A stretch of 64,000 bases of DNA, taken from NCBI RefSeq assembly GCF_025949665.1, contig NZ_JAPDFT010000001.1, positions 1,426,001 to 1,490,000 of the forward strand. Direction: 5' to 3'. Origin of the DNA: Chryseobacterium viscerum (GTDB lineage Bacteria; Bacteroidota; Bacteroidia; Flavobacteriales; Weeksellaceae). The notes under the pieces were generated by a model. That model saw nothing but the letters and a program-made list of their open reading frames with translations. It was not told the origin of the DNA and made no database searches. Of this stretch, positions 35,625 through 44,017 are shown one piece after another. Every line of letters begins with the position of its first letter. The first letter of the stretch is position 1. The position numbers and the translations under genes are program-made.

Positions 35625-36302
35625 ATGAAAAAAATTAGCGTAATTGCATTAGTAGGAGTAGGATTGCTTTTAGCATCATGTGATAAAGGAAAAACGGCAG
35701 ATGCTGCTGCTACAGCTCAGGAGCAAACCGTAGCAGAGAGCAAAGGTGAAGTACTTGCAGTAGATACAGTAGGTTCAGTAGTAAACTGGAAGGCTACCCA
35801 CAAAGGAGGAATGGCTCCACGTTGGGGGACTCTTACCGTAAAGTCTGGAGATCTTAGCATTGATGGAGGTCAGGTTTCTGCTGGAAACTTTGTAATCGAT
35901 ATGAACTCTATCAAAGTAGATCCGGCTTCAGTAACAGAAAAAGATAAAAAACCTGCAGAACTTGAAACTCACTTGAAAAGCGCTGACTTCTTTGATACAG
36001 CGAAAAACCCAACTTCAGATTTTAAAATTACAAGCGTTACAGATCTGAAAGAAGCACCAAAAGATGCTGTAGCAGGAGCTAATAAAACAGTAAGCGGAAA
36101 CCTTACATTATCAGGAAAAACAATGAATGTTACTTTCCCTGCTAAAGTAGATGCAACTGAAAACTCAGCGGCTATTCAGGCTAAATTTACAGTAAACAGA
36201 GCAGATTGGGGACTTAAATTCGGTACTTCAGAAGCTGATCCTGCAGAATGGATGATCAGCAAAGATATCGAGATCGCTATCGACGTAAAAGCAAAAAAAT
36301 AA
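35625..36302 (+). CDS. YceI-family lipocalin-like lipoprotein
   Basis: A 225-aa lipoprotein (LLLASC, Cys19) with a YceI domain from about residue 43 (TVGSVVNWKATHKG, then FVIDMNSIKVD, HLKSADFFDTAKNPTSDFKI and LSGKTMNVTFPAKV). The fold is a beta-barrel that binds isoprenoid or polyprenyl lipids. Residues 20-40 are an Ala/Gln-rich linker. It is probably anchored in the outer or inner membrane. Followed by its own strong terminator. Confidence 0.93.
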   Translation: MKKISVIALVGVGLLLASCDKGKTADAAATAQEQTVAESKGEVLAVDTVGSVVNWKATHKGGMAPRWGTLTVKSGDLSIDGGQVSAGNFVIDMNSIKVDPASVTEKDKKPAELETHLKSADFFDTAKNPTSDFKITSVTDLKEAPKDAVAGANKTVSGNLTLSGKTMNVTFPAKVDATENSAAIQAKFTVNRADWGLKFGTSEADPAEWMISKDIEIAIDVKAKK

Positions 36303-36326
36303 GTTATTTAAATCTTAATAACAATT

Positions 36327-36360
36327 GAGCTGCCCTCATCAAGGCAGCTCTTTTTATTTT
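36327..36360 (+). terminator. Intrinsic terminator of the YceI gene
   Basis: An 8-bp stem GAGCTGCC / GGCAGCTC with an 8-nt loop and TTTTTATTTT. Confidence 0.92.
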
Positions 36361-36390
36361 GAGTCTCTTTTTTAGTCATTCCAAACGAAA

Positions 36391-36747
<357 letters not shown>

Positions 36748-36804
36748 TCATTTATTTTTATGAAGGCAAATTTAAAACATTAAGATCATATTAAGATTAA
36801 GCTT

Positions 36805-36812
36805 TACTTTTG
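36805..36812 (+). promoter_or_regulatory. Predicted -7 box (TACTTTTG) for the DUF1294 gene
   Basis: Exact TAnnTTTG match 17 nt upstream of the chosen ATG. Confidence 0.45.
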
Positions 36813-36829
36813 CATCAAAATAATTGAGT

Positions 36830-37084
36830 ATGATTCCTTTTCTGCTGGTAATGAACCTTATTACATTTGGTGTTTTTGGTTTTGATAAATGGCAAGCCAG
36901 AAAACATCAATGGCGAATTTCTGAAAATACTCTTTTGGGAATTTCTCTGCTGGGTGGAATCATTGGAGCAGCCTCTGGAATGATTATTTTCAACCATAAA
37001 GTTTCTAAAAAATCCTTTCTAATGAAATTCATTCTTGTTGTCTTAATAGATCTGGTTTTGTTTTATAGGTTGATAAGGCATTGA
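36830..37084 (+). CDS. DUF1294-family small membrane protein
   Basis: An 84-aa integral membrane protein. The DUF1294 pattern GFDKWQARKHQWRISENTLL is preceded by one hydrophobic segment and followed by GGIIGAASGMIIFNHKVSKK and a last hydrophobic segment. Function unknown; often fused to cold-shock domains elsewhere, not here. The ATG two codons after a TTG is used. Confidence 0.82.
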   Translation: MIPFLLVMNLITFGVFGFDKWQARKHQWRISENTLLGISLLGGIIGAASGMIIFNHKVSKKSFLMKFILVVLIDLVLFYRLIRH

Positions 37085-37173
37085 CATTGAAAATGTTAAA
37101 TATTTTAATAATATACTGAGTGTTGAGTTTTTTTTATAATTTTATCAAGCTAATAACAAATAAATAAAACAAC

Positions 37174-37380
37174 ATGAGAAATCTTAGAAAAATTTCCAGA
37201 ACGGAAATGAAATCAGTTCAGGGAGGAATTGTTAAAGGAATGGTAAGATGTAAAGATGCCGATACATGTGCCGTAAGATGGGGCTGGGGAACCGGATTCT
37301 CCAGCAATTGTGGCGAATTTGACATTATATGTGGAGAACCGCCTGCAGTAGATCCATGTGAAGTACAGATCTGTATATAG
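37174..37380 (+). CDS. GG-leader Cys-rich peptide precursor (bacteriocin-like), 68 aa
   Basis: The leader MRNLRKISRTEMKSVQGG is of the double-glycine type; cleavage would be after Gly18 by a C39 peptidase/ABC exporter. The 50-residue core has six Cys (26, 32, 46, 53, 62, 67) and ends CEVQICI. The spacing includes C-x6-C and C-x4-C as in the peptides at 43.3-46.1 kb. Probably disulfide-bonded after export. No modification enzyme or exporter gene lies beside it, as is common for these peptides in Chryseobacterium. Activity unknown. Confidence 0.72.
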   Translation: MRNLRKISRTEMKSVQGGIVKGMVRCKDADTCAVRWGWGTGFSSNCGEFDIICGEPPAVDPCEVQICI

Positions 37381-37387
37381 ATAGATT

Positions 37388-37416
37388 AAAGAGTGTTTTT
37401 TGAACACTCTTTTTTT
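37388..37416 (+). terminator. Intrinsic terminator of the GG-leader peptide gene
   Basis: Stem AAAGAGTGTT / AACACTCTTT with a 5-nt loop and a T-run. Confidence 0.88.
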
Positions 37417-37491
37417 ATTGTCTTGTAAATAAGTATTTTAAACATAATATTAAATATTTGTATAAGTAAATATTTTTTCATTAAAAATCAC

Positions 37492-37499
37492 TACTTTTG
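37492..37499 (+). promoter_or_regulatory. Predicted -7 box (TACTTTTG) for typA
   Basis: Exact TAnnTTTG match 18 nt upstream of the ATG; no TTTG at -33. Confidence 0.45.
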
Positions 37500-37517
37500 C
37501 ACCCGTAAAAATCTTTT

Positions 37518-39323
37518 ATGCAAAACATTAGAAATATTGCGATTATCGCACACGTTGACCACGGAAAGACGACTTTGGTTGACAAGATCATTCACGCTAC
37601 CAACATTTTCAGAGAAAATCAGGAGAGTGGGGAGTTAATTATGGATAACAACGATCTTGAAAGAGAAAGAGGGATCACAATCTTATCCAAGAATATTTCT
37701 GTTACTTATAAAGACACAAAAATTAACGTAATTGATACTCCTGGTCACGCCGATTTTGGTGGAGAAGTAGAAAGAGTATTGAAAATGGCTGATGGAGTTA
37801 TTTTGTTGGTAGATGCGTTCGAAGGGCCAATGCCACAAACAAGATTCGTACTACAGAAAGCATTGGAATTAGGATTGAGACCATTAGTGGTGATCAATAA
37901 AGTAGATAAACCAAACTGCCGTCCTGACGAAGTTCATGATAAAGTATTTGATTTGTTCTTCAACCTTGAGGCTACTGAAGAGCAATTGGATTTCCCTACA
38001 TTCTACGGATCTTCAAAACAAGGTTGGTTCAATACTTCATTAGAGCAGACTGAAGATATTTTACCATTATTAGATGGTATCTTACAATATGTTCCTGAAC
38101 CGAAAATAACAGAAGGAAATCTTCAGATGCAGATTACTTCTCTTGACTTCTCTTCTTTCTTAGGAAGAATTGCAATCGGGAAAGTGACAAGAGGTGAGAT
38201 CAAAGAATCTCAGTGGATTGGTCTTGCACAGGCAGAAGGTAAAATTGTAAAAGGAAAAGTAAAAGAACTTTACGTTTTCGAAGGATTAGGAAAGAAAAAA
38301 GTAACTGAAGTAAAAGCAGGAGATATCTGTGCTGTAGTAGGTTTTGATGCTTTCCAGATTGGTGATTCATTCGTTGATCTTGAAAATCCTGAACCATTGG
38401 AAAGAACTGCAATTGATGAGCCTACGCTGAACATGACGTTCTCTATCAACAATTCACCTTTCTTCGGTAAAGATGGTAAATATGTTACTTCAAACCACCT
38501 GAAAGAAAGATTAACAAAAGAATTAGAGAAAAACCTTGCATTAAGAGTTCAGCAGACTGACGATGCTAATACATTCCTTGTATTCGGTAGAGGTATTCTT
38601 CACCTATCAGTTTTGATCGAAACAATGAGAAGAGAAGGATATGAAATGACAATTGGTCAGCCACAGGTTATCTTCAAAGAAATTGACGGTGAAAAATGTG
38701 AGCCTTACGAATCTTTGGTTGTTGACGTTCCTGAAGAATTTGCTTCAAGAGTAATCGACTTGGCAACTCAGAGAAAAGGTGACCTTCACATCATGGAAAC
38801 TAAAGGTGAAATGCAGCACATGGAGTTTGAAATTCCTTCAAGAGGTTTGATCGGACTACGTTCTCAAATGTTGACAGCTACTGCAGGGGAAGCTATTATG
38901 GCACACCGTTTCACAGAATATAAGCCTTTCAAAGGAACTATTCCTGGAAGAAACAATGGAGTTTTGATCAGCAAAACTACAGGTCCTGCTACAGAATATT
39001 CTATTGCTAAGCTACAGGATAGAGGTAAGTTCTTCGTTGATCCGGGTGAGGAAATCTATACAGGGATGATCATCGGTGAACAAAACAAACCTGGAGACCT
39101 GGTTGTAAATATCGTAGAAGCAAAACAGTTGAACAACATGAGAGCTTCTGGAAAAGATAAAGATACTGGTGTTGCTCCGAAAATCTTATTCTCTCTTGAA
39201 GAGTGTATGGAATACATCCAGGGTGATGAAGCGATTGAGGTAACTCCAAACTTCATCAGAATGAGAAAGAAAATCCTTTCTGAAGAAGAAAGAAAAAGAG
39301 TAGAAAGATCTGCAAAAGCATAA
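37518..39323 (+). CDS. typA: Translational GTPase TypA/BipA
   Basis: A 601-aa ribosome-associated GTPase of the EF-G type that helps ribosome assembly and stress adaptation. G1 AHVDHGKTTL is at 11-20, switch II DTPGHADFGGEVER and G4 NKVDKP follow, then domain II, domain V and the BipA C-terminal domain with IPSRGLIGLRSQMLTATAG. Full length. The ATG is supported by the promoter 18 nt upstream. Codon use is strongly biased, as expected of a well-expressed gene. Confidence 0.97.
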   Translation: MQNIRNIAIIAHVDHGKTTLVDKIIHATNIFRENQESGELIMDNNDLERERGITILSKNISVTYKDTKINVIDTPGHADFGGEVERVLKMADGVILLVDAFEGPMPQTRFVLQKALELGLRPLVVINKVDKPNCRPDEVHDKVFDLFFNLEATEEQLDFPTFYGSSKQGWFNTSLEQTEDILPLLDGILQYVPEPKITEGNLQMQITSLDFSSFLGRIAIGKVTRGEIKESQWIGLAQAEGKIVKGKVKELYVFEGLGKKKVTEVKAGDICAVVGFDAFQIGDSFVDLENPEPLERTAIDEPTLNMTFSINNSPFFGKDGKYVTSNHLKERLTKELEKNLALRVQQTDDANTFLVFGRGILHLSVLIETMRREGYEMTIGQPQVIFKEIDGEKCEPYESLVVDVPEEFASRVIDLATQRKGDLHIMETKGEMQHMEFEIPSRGLIGLRSQMLTATAGEAIMAHRFTEYKPFKGTIPGRNNGVLISKTTGPATEYSIAKLQDRGKFFVDPGEEIYTGMIIGEQNKPGDLVVNIVEAKQLNNMRASGKDKDTGVAPKILFSLEECMEYIQGDEAIEVTPNFIRMRKKILSEEERKRVERSAKA

Positions 39324-39345
39324 TAAAAATCTTATACATAAAATC

Positions 39346-39372
39346 AAAGCCTCGATTTTCGAGGCTTTTTTT
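39346..39372 (+). terminator. Intrinsic terminator of typA
   Basis: 10-bp stem AAAGCCTCGA / TCGAGGCTTT with a 3-nt loop and a T-run. Confidence 0.92.
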
Positions 39373-39452
39373 CTGTGTCAACCCATTAAAATGCTTATTT
39401 TGGCATAATAATCTCTGAAAATAAAAATAAATTTTAAAGTAGTTTTGTGACT

Positions 39453-41069
39453 ATGAGAATGAATAAATTAAAACTTATCGTTTTATTGGGCGTTTTTGCA
39501 TCTTACACTACCTCATGTTCCGTTCAGAACAATGTTGTAAAAACACCTTCAACGAAGAATCCGACAAAACCCACCAACAATACAACCCCACCCAAAGTAC
39601 CTGTCGTAACAACAAAACCTACTACAGGAACTACAGCTCCAACTGAAGAAAATTTCAGAACCAATCTTCCGGAAATCAAAAGAGAATTCCGTGGAGCATG
39701 GATTGCGAGTGTAGCCAATATCAACTGGCCTTCAAGAAATGATCTTACGGTGGAACAGCAGAAAGCAGAAGCAATAAGTATGCTTGATATGCTGAGAGAT
39801 AACAATTTCAATGCTGCTATTTTTCAGATCAGACCTTCCGCAGATGCTCTCTATACAAGTAATCTCGAACCATGGTCTTACTTTCTGACCGGTGAAACAG
39901 GAAAGGCTCCTTCTCCGAATTATGATCCACTTCAGTTTTGGATTGAAGAGGCCCACAAAAGAGGCCTGGAACTGCATGTCTGGTTAAATCCTTACCGGGC
40001 ACACCACACCAATGGAGGAGCTGTGAATAGCTTGTCAATGGTTAATAAACTATCTGATATTGTTGTAAAATTAAAGAATGGAATGTACTGGTTTGATCCC
40101 GCCAATCCAAAAACACAAGGTCACGTATCCAATGTGGTAAGAGATATTGTTAAAAGATATGATATTGATGCCGTGCATTTCGATGATTATTTTTATCCTT
40201 ATGCCACCTACAATAAGGGTGCAGATTTTCCTGATAATGCAAGTTGGAATGCTTATGTAAGCAGTGGTGGCACTTTATCAAGAGCAGACTGGAGAAGAGA
40301 TAATGTGAATAAATTTGTTGAGCGTATCTATAAAGAAATTCACGCAGAAAAAAATAATGTAAGATTCGGAATCAGTCCGTTTGGAATATGGAAGCCTGGA
40401 TATCCTGCAGGAGTGGTGGGATCTTCACAATATGACGAGTTATATGCAGATGCTAAATTATGGCTAAATAAAGGCTGGGTAGATTACTTTTCACCGCAGC
40501 TTTACTGGCCTGTTGATTCCAAAGGACAAAGTTTTGAAGCCCTGTTAAGCTGGTGGCAGTCCGAAAATACAATGAACCGTCACTTATGGCCAGGATTGAA
40601 TACTGTTGAAATTAAAGTATCAGACCGTCCCGCGGAAATCAAAAATCAGATTGCGATTTCAAGAAATATCCTGAAAAATGATGCCGGAGAAATTCACTGG
40701 AGTATTGCCGGGCTTACTAAAAATCCAAATATGCTGCCTGCTTTGAAAAACGGACCATACAGTGAAAAAGCATTAGTGCCAAAATCTCCATGGATAAAGG
40801 CCGTTCCACTGCAGACTCCTACATTGTTTATTGCTGACAACGGAAGCTTTGCACAAACAAGCTGGAGTACAAAAAATGCCGCTGATGTTTTTCAGTGGGT
40901 TCTTTTTACGCAGTACAATGGAATATGGCAAACCGAAATTTTAACGCTGGATACCCTTTCAAAAGACATTCCTAAATTTAAAGACGGTAAAAAGCTGAGT
41001 GCAGTTGCTATAAAAGCTATTGACAGATTAGGAAATGAAAGTGATTATATCGCCAGAAAGATCAAATAA
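39453..41069 (+). CDS. Family-10-like glycosidase lipoprotein (GHL10/YngK type)
   Basis: A 538-aa lipoprotein: lipobox TTSC with Cys22, then a Thr/Pro-rich linker (about 25-65), then a GHL10 TIM barrel starting EIKREFRGAWIASVANINWP. Further signatures are FQIRPSADALYTSNLEPWSY, LHVWLNPYRAHH and AVHFDDYFYPY. Proteins of this group are thought to act on cell-wall glycans such as de-N-acetylated peptidoglycan. I start at the first ATG; the frame extends only 2 codons to a GTG. A C-terminal FN3-like region seems likely. Monocistronic with a strong terminator. Confidence 0.88.
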   Translation: MRMNKLKLIVLLGVFASYTTSCSVQNNVVKTPSTKNPTKPTNNTTPPKVPVVTTKPTTGTTAPTEENFRTNLPEIKREFRGAWIASVANINWPSRNDLTVEQQKAEAISMLDMLRDNNFNAAIFQIRPSADALYTSNLEPWSYFLTGETGKAPSPNYDPLQFWIEEAHKRGLELHVWLNPYRAHHTNGGAVNSLSMVNKLSDIVVKLKNGMYWFDPANPKTQGHVSNVVRDIVKRYDIDAVHFDDYFYPYATYNKGADFPDNASWNAYVSSGGTLSRADWRRDNVNKFVERIYKEIHAEKNNVRFGISPFGIWKPGYPAGVVGSSQYDELYADAKLWLNKGWVDYFSPQLYWPVDSKGQSFEALLSWWQSENTMNRHLWPGLNTVEIKVSDRPAEIKNQIAISRNILKNDAGEIHWSIAGLTKNPNMLPALKNGPYSEKALVPKSPWIKAVPLQTPTLFIADNGSFAQTSWSTKNAADVFQWVLFTQYNGIWQTEILTLDTLSKDIPKFKDGKKLSAVAIKAIDRLGNESDYIARKIK

Positions 41070-41094
41070 TATTGTAGCAAAAAAGCAAACAGTT

Positions 41095-41125
41095 TGTCAT
41101 TGCGAATCATTAGGTGAAGCAATCT
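41095..41125. repeat. Dispersed intergenic repeat fragment (CATTGCGA...GAAGCAATCT)
   Basis: GTCATTGCGAATC followed by GGTGAAGCAATCT matches the outline of a repeated element (CATTGCGAGG...GAAGCAATCTC) known from intergenic DNA of many bacteria. The TTGC...GCAA arms form an imperfect hairpin. Function unknown; no other copy is seen here. Confidence 0.45.
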
Positions 41126-41172
41126 AAAAAATGGTATTTTGCAAAATGTAAATAGCACTTTACATAAAAAAT

Positions 41173-41210
41173 AAAATAAAACCAGCTCCAAAAAGAGCTG
41201 GTTTTATTTT
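41173..41210. terminator. Long bidirectional-type terminator
   Basis: A perfect 16-bp stem (right arm GAGCTGGTTTTATTTT) with a 6-nt loop, about 100 nt after the GHL10 gene. Confidence 0.82.
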
Positions 41211-41349
41211 AGAATAACTATAAATTATTAGCTTAAATCACTGAAAATCAGATGTGTTTCAAAGTTGGTCATTAGTTTGTATTTACAATAATAACCTTAT
41301 CGGAATCGTTTTTGCATGATTTATCCCATAATCACCAAAATATAACATT

Positions 41350-41901
41350 ATGAATACTAAAAGACTTTCCGCAAAAATGGAAAAAGCACTTAGTGACCAG
41401 ATGAATAAGGAGATTCATGCATCACACATTTTTTTATCTTATGGAATTTGGGCTGATGATAAAGGTTATCAGGGAATAGCGAACTTCCTTTACCGTCATT
41501 CTCAGGAAGAAAGAAATCATTCTATCAAATTCATGGAATATATTTTAAACCGAGGTGGAAAACCTAAAGTAAACGCTATTCCAGCGCCTCCAGCTGATCC
41601 TAAAACACTCACGGCCTGTTTTGATGGTGTTTTTAAACATGAAGTTGACAATACTACTGCTATTTACAAAATTGTAGATCTTTCCATGGAAGAAAAAGAC
41701 TGGGCAACCTGGAACTTTATGCAGTGGTTTGTACAGGAACAGATTGAAGAAGAGACATTAGCTCAAAACTTAATTGATAAATTGAAAATTGCAGGTGGTG
41801 ACAGGGCTACTGACGAATCTTTATTTACCTTAGATAAAACTTTACAGGAAGCACCGAATGAAGTTCCGCTGGCTCAGAATGCTACAGGAAACAATCCATA
41901 A
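41350..41901 (+). CDS. ftnA: Non-haem ferritin
   Basis: A 183-aa iron-storage ferritin (prokaryotic FtnA type). The ferroxidase-site ligands are visible: Glu21 in MNKEIHAS, Glu53/Glu54 and His57 in SQEERNHSIK, and later Glu residues in VDLSMEEKDW and FVQEQIEEETL. A C-terminal extension of about 20 residues (EAPNEVPLAQNATGNNP) is Asn/Pro-rich and longer than in E. coli FtnA. It would oxidise Fe(II) and store iron as a mineral inside a 24-mer. Terminator follows (41929-41956). Confidence 0.95.
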   Translation: MNTKRLSAKMEKALSDQMNKEIHASHIFLSYGIWADDKGYQGIANFLYRHSQEERNHSIKFMEYILNRGGKPKVNAIPAPPADPKTLTACFDGVFKHEVDNTTAIYKIVDLSMEEKDWATWNFMQWFVQEQIEEETLAQNLIDKLKIAGGDRATDESLFTLDKTLQEAPNEVPLAQNATGNNP

Positions 41902-41928
41902 AAACAAACGGTGAATCCGAACCTTTTG

Positions 41929-41959
41929 AAAATCTGTCAGAATATTGACAGATTTTTTT
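41929..41959 (+). terminator. Intrinsic terminator of the ferritin gene
   Basis: 11-bp stem AAAATCTGTCA / TGACAGATTTT with a T-run. Confidence 0.9.
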
Positions 41960-41984
41960 ATTATGAAACTCCCTCAAAAATCAC

Positions 41985-41992
41985 TATCTTTG
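41985..41992 (+). promoter_or_regulatory. Predicted -7 box (TATCTTTG) for ychF
   Basis: Exact TAnnTTTG match. It gives a leader of about 85 nt that contains the heptad repeat element. Confidence 0.45.
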
Positions 41993-42003
41993 CACACTCG
42001 TAA

Positions 42004-42075
42004 TTCAAGGTTCAGAGTTCAATGTTTAAAGTTGGAGAAACCTTGGGTTGCCCCTAAACCTTAAACTTTGAATTT
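42004..42075. repeat. Heptad tandem/inverted repeat in the ychF leader
   Basis: Four near-identical 7-mers in tandem (TTCAAGG TTCAGAG, then TTCAATG TTTAAAG) are followed 25 nt later by the inverted phrase CCTTAAACTTTGAA. The two blocks could pair in RNA to form a hairpin between promoter and ychF start. The 7-nt period is unlike the codon-periodic DNA around it. Confidence 0.6.
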
Positions 42076-42081
42076 TACAAT

Positions 42082-43173
42082 ATGAAATGTGGAATCGTAG
42101 GCCTGCCGAATGTAGGTAAATCAACTCTTTTTAACTGTTTGAGTAATGCAAAAGCTCAATCAGCAAACTATCCTTTCTGTACTATTGAGCCGAACCTTGG
42201 AACGGTTTCTGTACCGGATCAGAGATTATTTGAACTGGAGAAAATTGTAAAACCTGAGAGAGTTTTACCAGCGGTAGTTGAGATTGTTGATATTGCAGGT
42301 CTTGTAAAAGGAGCCAGCAAAGGAGAAGGATTGGGGAACCAGTTCCTGGCTAATATCCGTGAGTGTGAAGCAATTATTCACGTTTTAAGATGTTTTGATA
42401 ATGGAAATATTGTTCACGTAGAAGGTTCAGTAGACCCGTTAAGAGATAAAGAAATTATTGATATAGAGCTTCAGCTGAAAGACCTTGAAACAGTAGGAAA
42501 AGCAGTTGAAAAGGCTAAAAAGTTCATCAAGTCAGGAAAAAAAGAAGATATTCTTACTTACGAAACACTTCAGAACTTACAGAAATTCCTTGAGGATGGT
42601 AAAAATGCAAGAGAATTTGCTGTAGATGATTTTACAAAATCAATTATCGGAGAAGTTCAATTGCTAACGAATAAGCCTGTACTTTACGTTTGTAACGTAG
42701 ATGAAAACTCTATCAAAAACGGAAATGATTGGATTGCTAAGATTGAAGAAATGGCTAAAGGTGAGGGTGCTGAAGTAGTAGTACTAGCAGCACAGATCGA
42801 AGCTGATATCAATGAGCTTGAAACTTTTGAAGAAAGAGAAATTTTCCTTGATGAGTTAGGGCTTACAGAACCAGGTGTTAACCGTTTGATCAGAAAAGCT
42901 TACGATCTTTTGAAACTTCAGACTTATTTTACTGCCGGAGTGAAAGAAGTAAGAGCTTGGACTATCGGACAGGGCTGGACAGCTCCACAGGCAGCAGGAG
43001 TAATCCACACAGATTTTGAAAAAGGATTTATCCGTGCAGAAGTAATCAAGTATAACGATTATATCCATTACGGTTCTGAAGTAAAGATCAAAGAAGCCGG
43101 AAAACTTTCAGTAGAAGGTAAAGAATATATAGTACAGGATGGAGACATCATGCACTTTAGATTCAATGTATAA
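42082..43173 (+). CDS. ychF: Redox-regulated ATPase/GTPase YchF (Obg family)
   Basis: A 363-aa ribosome-associated P-loop protein (YchF/Ola1). Motifs are GLPNVGKSTLFNCL (7-20), the switch DIAGLVKGASKGEGLGNQFL and the C-terminal TGS-like domain starting LQTYFTAGVKEVRAWT. The G4 element (CNVDEN, in place of NKxD) is of the ATP-preferring type usual in YchF. Length is normal. Own promoter and terminator. Confidence 0.97.
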   Translation: MKCGIVGLPNVGKSTLFNCLSNAKAQSANYPFCTIEPNLGTVSVPDQRLFELEKIVKPERVLPAVVEIVDIAGLVKGASKGEGLGNQFLANIRECEAIIHVLRCFDNGNIVHVEGSVDPLRDKEIIDIELQLKDLETVGKAVEKAKKFIKSGKKEDILTYETLQNLQKFLEDGKNAREFAVDDFTKSIIGEVQLLTNKPVLYVCNVDENSIKNGNDWIAKIEEMAKGEGAEVVVLAAQIEADINELETFEEREIFLDELGLTEPGVNRLIRKAYDLLKLQTYFTAGVKEVRAWTIGQGWTAPQAAGVIHTDFEKGFIRAEVIKYNDYIHYGSEVKIKEAGKLSVEGKEYIVQDGDIMHFRFNV

Positions 43174-43200
43174 GAAAATATTAAAGTTCGTTTATAATAA

Positions 43201-43233
43201 AAAACGCTTCCATGTATTTGGGAGCGTTTTTTG
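43201..43233 (+). terminator. Intrinsic terminator of ychF
   Basis: Stem AAAACGCTTCC / GGGAGCGTTTT with one G-U pair and a T-run. Confidence 0.88.
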
Positions 43234-43274
43234 CATTTATGTGTTAAATTTTAAAATTTAATTTGATTCAAATA

Positions 43275-43303
43275 GAAATCGCTTCCACCCAGGAAGCGAT
43301 TTC
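43275..43303 (-). terminator. Terminator of the GG-leader peptide gene pair
   Basis: A perfect 12-bp stem (GAAATCGCTTCC) with a 5-nt loop, just beyond the stop of the 52-aa peptide gene. Confidence 0.8.
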
Positions 43304-43326
43304 ATTATTTATTTTTTTTCTGTTTA

Positions 43327-43485
43327 TTACAGTTCAATACCAGGTTGACATTGTAATTCTGCACAGGCAAAAGAAAATTTCTTACAAGTAAGGTCCGGAA
43401 GCAGACACATTTCTTTTCCTCCAGTTATTACTCTTAATTCTTTTTTGTTCAATTTTTTTCCGTTAGTTAGGTTTTGATTTTTCAT
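43327..43485 (-). CDS. GG-leader Cys-rich peptide precursor, 52 aa
   Basis: MKNQNLTNGKKLNKKELR is followed by VITGG (Gly22-Gly23), a double-glycine leader. The core of 29 residues has Cys at 27, 34, 41 and 46, i.e. C-x6-C-x6-C-x4-C, exactly the frame of the 58-aa peptide at 45885-46061. It follows the 65-aa peptide gene in tandem (41 nt gap, same strand) and shares its leader, so the two arose by duplication. Very short and easily missed. Function unknown. Confidence 0.72.
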   Translation of the reverse strand: MKNQNLTNGKKLNKKELRVITGGKEMCLLPDLTCKKFSFACAELQCQPGIEL

Positions 43486-43526
43486 AATGTTTAATTTGAA
43501 GTTTAGTTAATTACTCTATAAGAATT

Positions 43527-43724
43527 TTATAATTGTGGTCTGCATATTTTTTGTGCACAGCCAACAGAGATCTTTGTACAATTTCTGACATCATCAGGCG
43601 GATATGTTTCACATGGAAATTCTGTACATGGTCTTGGTTCCATACAATCTAACATACCTCCCTTAATAATTTTTAATTGTTTTTTGTTTAATTTTTTTCC
43701 AATTTGATTGATTTGATTTTTCAT
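43527..43724 (-). CDS. GG-leader Cys-rich peptide precursor, 65 aa
   Basis: MKNQINQIGKKLNKKQLK is followed by IIKGG (Gly22-Gly23). The 42-residue core has six Cys (27, 33, 38, 49, 56, 61) and several Pro; the last three keep the C-x6-C-x4-C spacing of its relatives. First gene of the tandem pair on the minus strand. A dedicated exporter is not encoded in the window. Confidence 0.74.
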   Translation of the reverse strand: MKNQINQIGKKLNKKQLKIIKGGMLDCMEPRPCTEFPCETYPPDDVRNCTKISVGCAQKICRPQL

Positions 43725-43989
43725 TGATTTGATTTTTAATGGGTTAGTTCTGACGAAAATAAAGAAAATAAATGGATTATATCACTATATTTAGAAAAAA
43801 TAAAGTTTTTTTTAAAAAATAAAATTTCATAATACTACTCCCGGATTTTAAATTAAATGAACCAATCTGTTGAAGTTTCAATGAATTAATAGTATATTAA
43901 TTTTTCAATTTATCTTACTGGATATCAGAAGTTTGAAGCTCTGACGTGTAGCCTGTAATCATTTAAAAACAAGTTGCTTGGTAAGTTCG

Positions 43990-43997
43990 TATATTTG
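43990..43997 (+). promoter_or_regulatory. Predicted -7 box (TATATTTG) for the AraC gene
   Basis: Exact TAnnTTTG match 20 nt upstream of the ATG. The 290-nt region before it has no other recognisable feature. Confidence 0.45.
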
Positions 43998-44017
43998 AAT
44001 TTTACAAATCATTTGCG

